From assembly GCA_039881145.1 (NCBI GenBank), contig JAYKKI010000067.1, forward strand, positions 692,001 to 756,000: a stretch of 64,000 nt of DNA. The letters are read 5' to 3'. The position numbers and the translations under genes were made by a program. Source of the DNA: Druceiella hillmani. Lineage: Eukaryota; Arthropoda; Insecta; Lepidoptera; Hepialidae. The notes beneath the pieces are model-generated. The model was not told the DNA's origin and did no database searches. It was given only the letters and a program-made list of their open reading frames with translations. Below, piece by piece: positions 48,996-61,401 of this stretch. Position 1 is the first letter of the stretch; each line of letters opens with the position of its first letter.

Positions 48996-49729
48996 AAAAT
49001 ATTTATTATCTATCTATTTTATTGTATCACGTAAAAGTTTTTCATTATGCTATCAATTCGCTAGTGGATATATTATGATTGTAAGCGTAGATGATTGTAT
49101 TTAAATGTGTATGAATAAGGCGGATGGCGCACGCGTACCTGTCGAAGACGAGCATGGCCGCACACCATTGCAGGCGCGGGTAACCGTCCTGGAACTACCA
49201 GTAGCGATTGCAGGACTTGCACAACGGTACGTTTCTGTTCGCCTCCTCGTTGCATAGTACTGAAATGACATGCATAGGTTTATATTAGCAGTTCGACTAT
49301 AAAAAAATTTACACACAACGAAAAGAGAGATTTGCGACATATTTTTAAAAATTTTAAAAAATATATGTATAATTGGTTTCATCCGATGATTTTTGTTGTT
49401 GACATTTCTAAAAAATTAAAAATCTATGTTTAAATCATAAAAATAAAAAATAATAAAAATAAGTGAGTTTGTGTTTTTTTTATATGTAGATTCCAATCTC
49501 TGAAAATAATGAATTGATTTGAATGAAATCTTTGCATAGGTATTTTAGCGTTCCATACACTTATTAACAATATGGAATTATCATAAAAACACTGAAGTTT
49601 TTGTCCATCCATCACAATCATATTTTTGGACATTATTTGACGTGAAGTGTGAAAATTTAGGTATATTTGCAGGAAACAGTGGTCCGATAGAGAATTTGAC
49701 TACTTTTGAATTTGCTGTTTTTAAAAAAG
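48996..49729. other. Junction between B2 and A2 with a GC-rich island
   Basis: AT-rich except for 49120-49260, described separately. The remaining stretch, 49270-49729, has no match elsewhere in the window and no recognisable gene. Confidence 0.5.
49139..49259 (-). pseudogene. Exon-like GC-rich island, identity unknown
   Basis: About 140 bases of clearly higher GC content stand alone in very AT-rich DNA. On the minus strand a good acceptor (catgtcatttcag, AG at 49260-49261) and a good donor (gacag/gtacgc, after 49139) delimit a 121-base exon. Two of its three frames are open. The third, which looks most like protein (C-N-E-E-A-N-R, then L-Q-W-C-A-A-M-L-V-F-D-R-Y), has one TAG. The plus strand also has an open frame of 48 codons from ATG 49111 and a strong donor-like gtacgt at 49227. 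Strand and frame are therefore not settled. It could be a real exon, a decayed one, or a piece of an unrecognised element. D-R-Y-A-C-A-I-R recalls a receptor motif, but the sequence before it is not a membrane helix, so I make no assignment. Confidence 0.3.
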
Positions 49730-51647
49730 TCACATACATTTACGTTAATTAAAAACAAGTAGAGTTAAGAAATTAAGTATTAGCTTCTAAATTTAATAGC
49801 AATTATAATGAGGGGATATCTCCCTTTCTCATTTACTCTCGTTGAATTCAATGAGCATTACTGAAAATGTGATCACAATTCAGAATTGTCGTCTAGACGT
49901 TAAATTTAATTCTTTGTAACTCGATCAATCATTGAGATATATTTTAAAATTGTTAACTTTGCATCAGCTTTTATCTTGAAGTTTTAATCTATGAAAAAAA
50001 ATAAGATGGATTAGCATATTTTTTCAGGTCAAATTTTAAACGAAAAATCATTAAAATAAGAATTCAAGGATATGCACTTTTTTTCAAAAAGTTATTTACA
50101 TCAAAATTTGGGGTAAATCTTTATCCCTCCCAGCGATCTTGAAAATTATTGGTCGGAAAAAATTTAAGTTCACATCGAAAAAAAATTACTAAAATTACCG
50201 ACCGGAAGTAACTTTTATGGCAAGACAATTTATTGTTTAAGTCTACATTATAACCACAGTTTGATGCAATGTTTTGATATGAATACAAATTCTGTGTAAC
50301 ACAAATAATTTGAAAATTATGCTTCAATTAAATGTTGCGCCCGAGTCACACGTGACATTTAATGTATCCTTCGATACTCTCATGTGTCTCCATGTCGATT
50401 TGTACCACTTAACTGACACTATTTTATATTGTTACTTTTGATATTTCTGTCAAATTTTTTCAGAAATGACCGACTTCTTTCCACTTTTATATGTTAAAAA
50501 ATATAAAAACTACAAAAATAACTACAAAAACGTGACATTTGAAAATTTGCAAGCATTATGCGGATATAAACGCGAACGTATATATCTGTATAACACACTA
50601 ATAACAAAGTAATTAAATACTGATCACTATGTAATTAATTTATTTTTCAAAGTATTTTCGATGAATAATACCATATTATCAATAGCTTTTACCATAATTT
50701 TCCATCTGTCCTTAAAAGTTTTTCGATGAAGTTATTGTGAATGCCTCAAAAATAACATCACGGTAAAAGCCATTAAGTATGGATGATAAGTTATATAAGC
50801 CGATTATAAAACTCAATAAGAGCGAAAGCTTTTAATTACATGCGGGCTCCACGTCGTAAAGTATCATGCATGGAGCGCCGCTTCTAAGGCGCATGCGTCT
50901 GGCAGTCCGGCTAATGTAATTCGTAAAGTAATTGAAAATGAAAATACCTCACTCAAGTTAAGTTTCATAGGAACAGTATGACTGCTAATAATGATCGGTT
51001 CCGGAATGGGTAGCCTATACTGCGTGAGGCATTAAAATGATTGTTTTCTCTTTGAAGTAATAAACTAGTTAGCATTTATAATTTCAGCATTATCATAAAT
51101 TATATGTTATGAAATTCGTGAATCTATTGCTTCACAACGACTTTTGTTGTGGCAGTAAATGATATTTAATCTTGATATAAATCTAAAAGAAAATATAACG
51201 TCCTTTGATTCGACTTTGACAAGGGCAGACTTTACTTACGACGAAAGGTTAATCTTGTTATGAGCTTCAAGACTTGTTTTTCATCCTCAGCAAATATTCT
51301 TCGATGTCTCAGTTTCAGCAAACAATATGATATTTTGTAACTTTACTTAACATTTATCGTTGTAAACAACTTTTTATTGGGATTGTTTGAATAGAAATTT
51401 ATGTTTCAAATCAATTAATAAAATGTAATTGAAGGTTTATTTGATCAAAGCGACTTCTTGTTAAAATGTCATTATTTCACTTCTAATAATTGGGTATTAT
51501 TCTGTAGATCAAACGTCGACAAGGTAATTAGGAATGTGAGAGTTTTTTTTACACTGCCCTAAATTTTTTTCGATGGTTTGACGAATTGTTAAGTGCATTG
51601 TTTCTACAGATGCTAAAATGTTTACTGGTGATTCAAGCGCTAAATAA

Positions 51648-51648
<1 letters not shown>

Positions 51649-51700
<52 letters not shown>

Positions 51701-51762
51701 TATGTATATATATGTGTGCGTGTGCGTGCGTGCGTGCGTGTGTGTGTGTGTGTGTGTGTGAG
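51649..51762. repeat. Compound TA / TGCG / TG microsatellite
   Basis: (TA)n with cata and tgta interruptions, then tgcgtgcgtgcg, then pure (TG)n. The A1 counterpart (near 9870-9900) has only a short TA/TG stretch. Confidence 0.95.
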
Positions 51763-53432
51763 TGTATATACTTTTTAATTTTTAACTTTCATGGCTTTTC
51801 TGGCCGTTACTGTCAAAAGTAAAACTCCAGCATCCACAACCATAATTTTTTTAAGATCGAAATCATTTCATGTATATAGTACTTTTAATCTGTAAAATTC
51901 TCAAGCTACTTAAAATATTTTTTTTTAATTTTAGTGAAGCAGTTTCTCTGAGAAATATTGAGATAAGAGACACGCCTTGAAATCTTTCTGTACATCAAGT
52001 TAATGATTTCGTGTGAAGATATAACGACCTGTTACTATTAGCTACAAAAACACAGAAAGTACCTAGATCGGTGTGTTGAACACGTACTCATTTAACGTCG
52101 CACCTTGCCATACCTTCCATCTTAGGAGATGGCTTGACGTGACAGCATAAGAAAGAAATGTTTTAATTATTACATATAGCTTGCAAGTTGATATGGTATG
52201 TAATAGCTACAAAACTTAACAGTCTTAACAATTTAATGCAACTTCGGCGATTTCTCAACAAACTAGGCAAGTTGTGAAATGTCAACAGAGCAAGTGATTG
52301 TCAATTTCAGACCAGATCTCCAGGGTCGTTATGTGCATGTTCCTCAAACATCGCTTCGCATTTAATTTATATCTATTTAACTCTACGTGATTCCTGTAAT
52401 TTCTAAATAGAACTCAGCGTTGAATCTTCTTATCTTCTTTCTATACAGTTCTGTGTGATCATGGCCTATTTCTACGACCCTTTTTCTCAAACATAATTTT
52501 TAAGAATTTTTTTATTGTTTTTATTTAGAAAACAAAAATTCAAATGAATTTCAAAATGTGCCAAAAAGTGCCTATATATTTAAAATGTTTGCATTATTTC
52601 ATAAATTATAATATCAAAGTGTAAGCTGTCAATGTTTAAAAAATATTTTTAAAAACCTTAAAAAGTAATCAAGTTATAAAGTTTTAAACTTAATTTTTGG
52701 ACAAGGACGGCTATATTTAATTATGACGTCATATTGGAGAAACCCATTATATTCTAGGAGAATAAATGAAACAGGGTGTTGTTCTTTCCCTGCCATTAAA
52801 TTTAGAAGCTCCTAACTTACTTAACGTTTAATTAATTTTTCTAATTTTTCCGATTCTCATTTTTAATTAGCTTATATTTCCATAACATTTTATTGAAGCC
52901 AGAAAATTTGGAAGTAGTAAATTTTCGTATTAACCTATATTTTAAATGCTACATAAGGAAGTATGTAGCAATAGCTATACGTGTAAGTATGTGTTATAAA
53001 ATAAAAATTAAGCACGAATTTAATAAAACAAAAATTTCGTTAAAGAAACTTAAGCAGGGACTTTGTCTGAGCCTTTAGTTTGATGTCGCTTTCATCAATA
53101 ATTTAAGCATCCCCAGGTATTTAAATGACATGGATTGAACTTCTAAATCAAATTTACTTTGTATGGATTGATCAAAACCTGCGAAATAATTTCGTGACGG
53201 TTCATCGACACGTGGCGCTATCTCCACGCCATCTGTCGGTCATGTTATTACAATACTTTCATAGTATGAACATCACCCGGAATATCAAAATTAGGATGTT
53301 ATACTTTAGTGTCTATATTTAATAAAAGAAAATGAAAAATTTTCGAATTGTTTTTAAATATTACGGTTAAAATGCGTGCAATTAATAAACAATAGAATTT
53401 AAGTAATAATAGTATTATTTATGGATATTACC

Positions 53433-53544
53433 TTGCAATTATTTCAGTTACTAAACCAAACTAAATTAAAAAGATTATATCGTTTTGAATATAAGCTCCA
53501 TAGTCGTTAGATTTAGTCTGGTTCAGTAACATAAACAATTGCAA
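53433..53544. mobile_element. MITE-like inverted repeat (A2 copy)
   Basis: ttgcaattatttcagttact at the left is complementary, with few mismatches, to the right end (agtaacataaacaattgcaa). The interior is about 45 bases. The same element sits at 11389-11507 in A1. Confidence 0.5.
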
Positions 53545-53603
53545 TCACATCAAAATGTGCAATTTATTTTCTTATAATTCAGTACCGGAAGTACTCGGAA
53601 GGA

Positions 53604-53975
53604 GCCCTATCGCTGTATTTAGGTAGTATGTCTGTCATAGGTTCCTTAACTTCTAAACATATTAACATAGGGGCTTGAAATTCACATAGAATGTTCATTG
53701 GACAAAAATAGAAATGGTTTAAAATGTCTTTGGATTATATTTTAGGGGGTTCCCTAGAATGTAAAGAAGGTAGGGGGGACGAGGAATCTGAACATTTCTT
53801 TCTGCATAGGCTAGTGGTATATCGTTCAAAAGGACTCTTCCTGCAGCGTACAAATATGTTTTGTGATTTATTCTTCACTCAAAGCAACAAAATTGTGGAC
53901 CCTATATATTACCATTTTTGACCAGAAACACCGTTACGTTGGAAGCTGTAATTCAGCTCGGTAATTTCTCGTATT
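53604..53975. mobile_element. Insertion in A2 of unknown type
   Basis: A1 and A2 match up to ctcggaagga, then A2 has about 370 bases with no A1 counterpart before homology resumes at acgtagataaaatta. The insert is GC-richer than its surroundings (for example gaaggtaggggggacgagga). It contains a 65-codon open frame (53724-53921) without a recognisable domain. I see no terminal repeats. It may be an internal piece of a larger element. Confidence 0.45.
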
Positions 53976-54460
53976 GAAAAAATATAAGTAGTACACATCA
54001 CATCATTCACATACGTAGCGAAATGTTATACGTAGATAAAATTACGGGCAATAAAACCCGAATGTTCTTAAAATATTCGTGATATTTTATGCCTCCTAAA
54101 GTACCTTTAAATGTTTAAACTTTTATATAAATGCAAGTGGGTATAAAATTCGCAATTAACGCGTTCTACACGTACCTAATACGTTCAACTTGTTTGATGT
54201 TTTTAATAAACTTCAATGAAGCTAAACGAATTTATAACATTTTGAAGAAACTTACAATTTTTAAATGCTTGACTTTTTTATTTTAATTTTTAGTAATAAA
54301 TCATATTAACACGTACAAATATCATTAGCTAATACTTAAAAACATTTAAATTAAAATTTTAGGGGGATCAAATTAAATAATTGAAAAAAAAAATTCAATG
54401 TACTGTGTTGTATCGCTAGAAAGAGCTATTTATAAGGGTATCGAAAATATATTTTCCTAA

Positions 54461-54502
54461 TTTTACATAGTACGTCTTCGTACTTAGTAAAATTAGGAAA
54501 AA
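54461..54502. repeat. Hairpin conserved in both A copies (A2)
   Basis: Same stem and TCTT loop as at 12164-12213, with the right arm one base closer to a perfect match (attagg here, attaag in A1). Confidence 0.8.
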
Positions 54503-55562
54503 ATCGTAGATATACTGAAAATATAAAGAATCCCTCCCTTATTTTCATAAATACTGAACCTAACATTAAGAAAAAAAAACTGTCAAGCACAAGTGGAACT
54601 CGCAATACAAATCTTCCGTAAACATTTAATAAAGCAACTCAACTTCAAACGAGTCACGAAACACTCGAGCCAGCCTCGTAATTGGCCCGTTTTGTTTATT
54701 TTTGTGTAGATAAACAAATTTTGTTTTTCACTTTGTGCAATTTGAAAATTAAATTCGTCTACCCTGTTAATTCTCTTTATGTATACCATTATATACGTAT
54801 TCATTCTCTGTATGTCGGTAAAATACACCATAGTTTGTCAAATTGTAGAATAATCTGATAGTATGATGTTCAAAATTATTTTCATAAACGTATCGAAGAT
54901 CGTATACAATTTTGTCTTGTCACAATTCCTTTACAATATTGCTTTCCACGTAGTCTCGTAAATTTATAATTGGATTAGGGACGAGAGCTGAAACGTTTAC
55001 TTAAAACGTTTACTTAAACAGCCCCCGTTTGGATTATTGGATTGCCGTCTTGGTTAATATCTGTCATTGGAGTTATTTCACCACTTTCATAAATATTTGG
55101 GCTTTAGATATTGGCTGTTAAATTTATAACATCAACAGTATTTTAGTATATGTAACGTTAATGGTATGAAATATTTATAGATCAGACTTATTTTATATAT
55201 GCAAATTTTTATTTACTTTATCCCGAAATTCAAAAGGTGTTTGAAAATTAAAAGAATGGTAATTTTTCATAGTTGTGGTTAATAAATATCTGCAAAGAAG
55301 GTTTAGAAGCGATGTTTTTAGTAAATTTATTTATGATCTGATGAACAGAATACAACTTCACAATATACTTTTCATGTGCTTTCATGACAAAGATGTTGAA
55401 AACTGTTTCTTAAAAGTTATGATTTCATTACGTATTTGTGAAAAAGTCAGTTATATTGTTGATGTAGTTATATGAGAGTTATTTCCGATTTTTTATTTAT
55501 GATATTATAATGAAAAAACAAATTTGCCGCATTTCTGCGAATATTGAGAGCATCTTTTGTAT

Positions 55563-55596
55563 CATTATAATTATCCTAACGAGGATAATTATAATG
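55563..55596. repeat. 15-bp perfect hairpin specific to A2
   Basis: cattataattatcct (55563-55577) and its exact complement (55582-55596) flank aacg. A1 at 13251-13280 reads gattcctaacaaaggtaatt and has no comparable left arm. Confidence 0.85.
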
Positions 55597-57341
55597 TTTT
55601 GATAGTTTGTATTTTGTTTATTATTCTGTGTGAGAAATAATAAAATCTCCACACTTGCGGTTTTAATGTAAGAGTAAAGGAAATTATAAAAAATTATTTT
55701 ATCAAAAACCGTCTAAAGGAACCAGTAACATGTCCCTTTATTTAGTGCAACTGTGTCACTTTTCTATGTTATACTGCTGATGATTGTAATTTTCTGGTAC
55801 TAGAGCCGTTGGCCTGCTATTAGACCGAACATAAAAATTATATTTGTATAAATATTGTATTAACGGTCAGAAATTCCAAGACACCAAGTTGCCGTAACCT
55901 TTTCTACTTATAAATCTAGGACGATCAAAAATACGAGTATTTAAGTCTCCAGAGTTCAAAAGGACACCTCTGCCTCATTATTTCTATAGTTTTAGACACA
56001 CGTGCATGAAGATTTGCGAACATATACTTCTGATGGGGATTTTAATGAATATATAGCAAAATATTAAAAAAACTAATAATGTTGCCTCTCATAGACGCCA
56101 TATGGCGGTAAAATTTTTTTTTATTTATTTTCTTCAGAAAATGTTGCTGGTTTGTTTAGTAATTTAATTATTATTTTATAAGGAGGAGAGGGGAGATATA
56201 AAATCATGTAAAGAAATTCATTGTGTCAATATTTAAAATAATATGGCATCCAGTTGAATATATTATGCCAATTAAATAATTTGTGACATTTGTCTTATCT
56301 TTTGTTTCTTTTTTTTTATTACATTATCATGGCAAAACCATAAAATTAAACATTATACTAACCTAATACAAATATATATTACTCACAGGATTTCATAAAC
56401 AATAGCAGTCGCGATATTTCCGAATTTCAAATGTTTATGCAGGAGTGATTTAAAAAAAAAATCGTAAATACTGTTTTGTTTTATCAAAATTTTTGCATAC
56501 AATTTAATTTTTTATGGCTGTATACATCACATTTCATTTAGTAATTGTAACTGGCAAACCGAATATTTTTATCGACATTCTTCAAATTCACGTTCGTATT
56601 TTTCCAAAAAATATGAGTAATAGCCATAGAAGTATATAATTTTATCGGAAAAATGTTCATCCATTCATCCTAAACATTAAAACGATGAAAAAATGACAGT
56701 AGGGTAATTAATGGGTTTAGATAACTTAGAAGACAATTAGTCCATTTTGTACAATTTTGAACTTTTTAAATATCTTAAAACGAAACTGAAATATTTACAT
56801 TGAAATTTTTTAAAAGCGGTGATGGTATTAACTTAAACGAATGCGCAAATTATATCAATGTTGGATGGTAAAAGTTTATTTAAAGCTCGCGCTGACAAAA
56901 AAAAAACATTTTTTTTAAATGTTCAATGGCGCCATGTCTGACAATATCGATACTACCAATATTTTTTACCAAATATTATCATCTTACCATTGATCTATCC
57001 GTGCAGATTTTTTTAAAAGAAACATTACTTCGTGATGCAATGAAATACACAATTTTGGTATTTTAAAATTGTACTTTGGTGAACTACGGTTTTACTATAC
57101 AGCTTTTAAAATTATCAATAATTTTAGAAATTTTGGAAAGGCGTCTATGGAGATTTAATGTTTAAGTACGGGTCTTTTCCATATTATGTACAGTTAATAG
57201 TTCTCCAATTTATAGGTGAACGTAGCATTATTTGAAAAGAAAATCACTTTCTAATATAAAAAACATGTAATTTTTTACATAACGAAAAGTAATCCTGAAA
57301 GATAAAAACACTTTCAAATTTATAAATCATATCGTACATGC

Positions 57342-57345
<4 letters not shown>

Positions 57346-57404
<59 letters not shown>
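57346..57404. repeat. (TA)n microsatellite
   Basis: About 29 TA units at the site corresponding to 26469-26506 in B1. Confidence 0.95.
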
Positions 57405-57408
<4 letters not shown>

Positions 57409-57921
57409 ATATTAAACGTATAACAGCAAAAAAATATCGTATTAATTAGTTCCTGAAAATATAGGTAAATATTTCGGCCGTGTTTAAGAAAGCTTAATTT
57501 CTTCAGCAAAATTGTCCATCATAAAATCGAAAATAAACATATAAAATAACACTTTAACATCAAAAACTTGAGAATAAAATAACAAAGCTAACAATAGCAA
57601 GCCACAGAACGCACAGAAAATATTACTGACTCCCCATCCCAGAATCCTTGCTCTCGAAATGTCTACGAGTCGAAATGACTCATTGCTCAAATTTACAAAC
57701 AAAGCTTGATGTCACTTTTATTGTCGAGTGGCTCTGATTTATGATATTTGCCGTGGACAATGGATGTGGACAATGGACAAACAGACCTGATGCGGCGCAT
57801 CCTGCTTCAATTTAGTTGACTGATGTCGATTGTTTTATTTATTTAACATGAAATGTTTCCATGAACTCATAGTAACCAAAAATAAGAAGTTTGTTCAAGA
57901 ATTATTCCCACAAAAATACTC

Positions 57922-58500
57922 CAATCAAAATATGCTGGAATGTTAAACTACTCGGAGTCAAAAATAAAAGATCAAAAAATACGCTTGTCAAGTAATGATT
58001 CTGTGCTATAAATGTGTTTCTATTAACAAAGATTTTATCCGAACAAATTTATTCAAATATTAAATTTCATTAAAACACTTACATTATAAAGGTAGGATAG
58101 CAATGGGCAGTCTATATTCCAGATTCTGCATCGAGGAATGAATCTTTAATAAACGACGTCTGGAATAAAACTGGACGCTTCCATAATATTTTTCTTCCTA
58201 TGTAGTAGTGGTTTGAAAAAAAGAAACTTCCAATCAAAATATACTGAAACGTTAAACTACTCAGTGTCAAAAATAAATGAACAAGAAGTATCCTTGGTAA
58301 GTAATTATTCTGTGCGATAGATTTCATTAAACTAGCAAAGTTAATTTTCTAGCAAATATCTTGAAATATTAACTTTCTCTGAAACATGGTATAAAAGTGG
58401 GGCCTATATTTCAGAATCTACGCCGAGGAATGACTCTTTCTTAAATGACGTCTGAACTAAAACTGGACGCTTCCACAAAATTGTATTTTGTTAGAAGAAA
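57922..58500. repeat. Tandem duplication inside B3
   Basis: 57922-58214 and 58228-58500 both align with the single B1 segment at about 27015-27310. Shared blocks include caaaatat-ctg, ttaaactactc and actggacgcttcca. The first unit follows B1 in detail. The second shares several variants with B2, such as acatggtata, gaacaa-aagtatcctt and aattattc. Confidence 0.75.
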
Positions 58501-58572
58501 CATGTGAAAATTCAAGAACTAAATATTTAGACTTCACTGAACGCACGTGAGAATTATGACAGTACGTCTATA

Positions 58573-59001
58573 TCATCATCATCATCATCATCATATATAT
58601 TAATACGCTAAGGTTAAGATGTTACTCTCCCTTTTTAGAAAAAACCTCACAACTAATCCACATAAATTACATATCATTTTATAGATAATTGCTTGCTCTA
58701 CCGGCATCCACAACTAAAAAATTTATTATTTCTATTGTTTTTGCAAATTAATTAATTATTAAAATTATATACACAAAACAGCAATGCTGCCATCTAACGG
58801 CTCAACGTCAATATGATTGACGGTCGGTAAAATTTTTGTTTAATTTCAAATCCACTCACGTATAAATAAAGTGGCGCTTTAGCTCAATGCTTTTGATACT
58901 CGCGCCTCTATATGTCAATTTTAGTAAAATATTTGATTGATCTGTCATCTGAGCTTCATAATGGAATAAATAATGCGAAGACTTCGCACGGGTCACGCTA
59001 G
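58573..59001 (+). mobile_element. Non-autonomous Helitron, 429 bp, B3 only
   Basis: It starts with TC (tcatcatcatcatc) directly after a host A and ends with CTAG directly before a host T, the Helitron rule. A 7-bp hairpin with a one-base loop (tgcgaag-a-cttcgca, 58974-58988) lies nine bases before CTAG, the expected 3' terminal hairpin. B1 (near 27415) and B2 (near 41450) show the uninterrupted site. No Rep/helicase coding sequence is present. The start is a short (TCA)n microsatellite. Confidence 0.8.
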
Positions 59002-59596
59002 TATTAATTTATTCACACAACAGACAAACATATAAGATAAATTATATAAGTTTTATGACTTAAAACACTAATTTTATGTTCATATTCCCTAACAAGTTTT
59101 TTTTATATCTTGAAATACTGCCTCCAACTAATTTTTATGTTGTATGGGTCCTTTCATGTATAAAAATGGTTTTAGTAAGATATGATGAAGGAACAGAAGA
59201 AAGAAAAAAGATCATTTGAAAAATATTGGATATTTCACAGCCAGCATGTTTCATATTTTCAATTTAATTATATTTAAATATTTTTAAACACTCACAATAA
59301 CAAAATAATTTATTTCAAGATAGAATATAGACGTCCGGGTTGTAATATCAATTAGATATATAGAAATTGTGATCATAATACATAAATCATATCTGCCATT
59401 ATATATAAAATTAGAGTTTTATTTGAATTGAAATTACATTCATTATATATGTATTTTCTAAAAATGTCCCATATACTGTAATATGAATATTCAAAGGAAA
59501 TTAGTGCACAAAATCTTAAATCTAGATTAACTCCTACGTTATTGCTATCCATATTATTTCAAAGTCACACTAATGAAGTTGTTATCTATTTTGTAA

Positions 59597-59598
<2 letters not shown>

Positions 59599-59674
<76 letters not shown>
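59599..59674. repeat. (TA)n microsatellite
   Basis: About 76 bases of TA with one cata interruption. The B1 counterpart (28118-28145) has only a few tata/cata steps. Confidence 0.95.
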
Positions 59675-59675
<1 letters not shown>

Positions 59676-60039
59676 AATTGGTTTAAGAACAATGAAACTT
59701 CTAAGCGCCAAAAAATCTGCTTTGCAAACTTAATCAAATTGGTTCTTAATAAATGATTCTATGAAAATATTTCAAGTTCCGTAGTTTAAATAATTAAATA
59801 CGACGTTATGGTTGCACAGTAGAGAATTGGTGACTTTTCATAGCATAATCGGAGATCTCGAGCGCTGTCATTATAAAATTGTCATCAAGATTAAATCAAC
59901 TGCTATTTATTTCAAAATGCTAAAGCGGCGAGAAATAGTACAGAAAAATCAACAATATATTTATATGAAATTGTAATCTGGAATTTACTGAATAATATTT
60001 TGTAGAAAATGTTAAAGTCATTTGAACTTAAGCTTTCTC

Positions 60040-60292
60040 CGTTGCGATCAAAATGAAAATAAAGCGAGTTGGAGGGGGTAGTGATTTATTTAGAGTGCTT
60101 TATTCCATCAAGTTTAAATTAATTATGACGTAGGTATAAATATTGCTCACGATTACTTGTACGCCACATTTTAACCATGCCTATCTAGATATTCTGTTAA
60201 GTTTTAATTACTCTTTTGAAAGTCAATAAATATTTCGCGACTTGAATGATTGAAATCCAATCTGGTTTAAATGTACGTAGCAATATACAAGA
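60040..60292 (-). repeat. Segment inverted relative to B1
   Basis: The reverse complement of 60040-60292 aligns along its whole length with B1 28230-28472. Both share aagtcgcgaaatatttatt, agagtaattaaa and ctttattttcattttgatcg-type blocks (with small changes). Neighbouring B3 sequence is in the same orientation as B1, so this is a local inversion. The Penelope remnant begins immediately beyond its right end. Confidence 0.85.
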
Positions 60293-60679
60293 CTATTGAA
60301 TATATTTGGCGTTAATTTTGTAGAAATTCATTATTCATATTTAAATGAAACTACGTGATGTAGTATCATTTCTACTTTCTTTAAGTTCTTTACCGCGACC
60401 TAGGTTTCATGGAAAAAAATAAATGGAAGTTATTATCGGTAATATATTTATACAAAAGCAAGGGTATTTGAAAGTAAGGACAAGGTAATACACTAATTCT
60501 ACATATCGGTTTTATTTATTCATTTATTTTTTTAATTTTTTGTTTTTATTATATATACTTATATTTATGTGTGTATTTGTGCTGAAACAATTTCCGAAGT
60601 ACTGTAGTATCAATGTTGTATAATTATATTTTATCTAGAAGATATTAAGTATGGGTCATGATATTATGTTTGTGTTGTT

Positions 60680-61401
60680 CATTTAATATATTAACCTTAG
60701 TATCTTTTTTGTGTTGTTTATTTCTAATGTCTCTAGGATATTAAGTTTATTACCTTTTGTATTTATTTATAATATATAGGAGGCATTATCATTATGGGGT
60801 GATGGTTATTTTCAATGAGATGTTTAGCAAAGTGAGATGTGTCTGGTTTATTATTTCACCAACTGGCAATGTGTTCTTTATATCTTGTATCAAAATCTCT
60901 TCCTGTTTGACCTATGTATACACTATTACAGTCGTTACATTTAAGTTTATAGATACCACTCTTTTTATGTTTATATATTTTTTCTTTATTATTAATAAGG
61001 ATTTTACCAACGTTATTCAAAGTACTATACGTACATGTTATATTATTTATATTTTTATTATTAGTTAAGAGTTTTGCTAATTTTAGTGATACATTTCCTA
61101 TATATGGGATAGATTTATAGTAAATATTATTATTATTTGGTACGACCGGGTATATTTCTTGTATTAGTATTTTTCTTAATTTATTATGGTACAGTTTTGT
61201 GACAATCGATGGGTCATAATTATTATTTACTGCGATTTGTTTTATAGTTTTTATTTCTTTACGTAAATTAGATTTTTCTAGAGGGATGGTTAAAGCTCTG
61301 TGAATCATGGAGTGAAAGGCTGCTAACTTATGGGATCAAGGGTATTGAGATTGTAAATGTGTCTTTTCTAAATATACTAAATTTATGTTTATTATTTTTG
61401 C
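60680..61401 (-). pseudogene. Penelope-like polyprotein C-terminus with GIY-YIG endonuclease
   Basis: In Penelope-like elements the GIY-YIG domain nicks the target DNA to prime reverse transcription. On the minus strand, K-N-N-K-H-K-F-S-I-F-R-K is followed, after a frameshift near 61340, by H-K-L-A-A-F-H-S and M-I-H-R-A-L at 61308. The GIY-YIG core is S-G-I-Y-K-L-K-C, V-Y-I-G-Q-T-G-R and Y-K-E-H. It is preceded by the linker that ends K-K-S-G. A TGA at 60858-60856 interrupts S-W-*-N-N-K-P-D, and H-F-A-K-H-L-I-E-N follows. After TAA at 60765-60763 the tail continues in another frame with K-L-N-I-L-E-T-L-E-I-N. The 150-codon open part and few lesions suggest a fairly young copy, but it is dead. 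Confidence 0.85.

Larger units (their letters stand above)
49730..56165. repeat. Duplicon A, copy 2 (A2)
   Basis: Collinear with A1 (7068-13850), same orientation. It differs by a TA/TG microsatellite (51649-51762), an insertion of about 370 bases (53604-53975), a copy-specific hairpin (55563-55596), and lack of the 22-bp array. It is followed after about 200 bases by B3. No open frame is conserved with A1. Confidence 0.85.

Noticed and set aside
60757..61068. 103-codon plus-strand open frame
   Set aside because: Shadow of the minus-strand Penelope GIY-YIG coding sequence.
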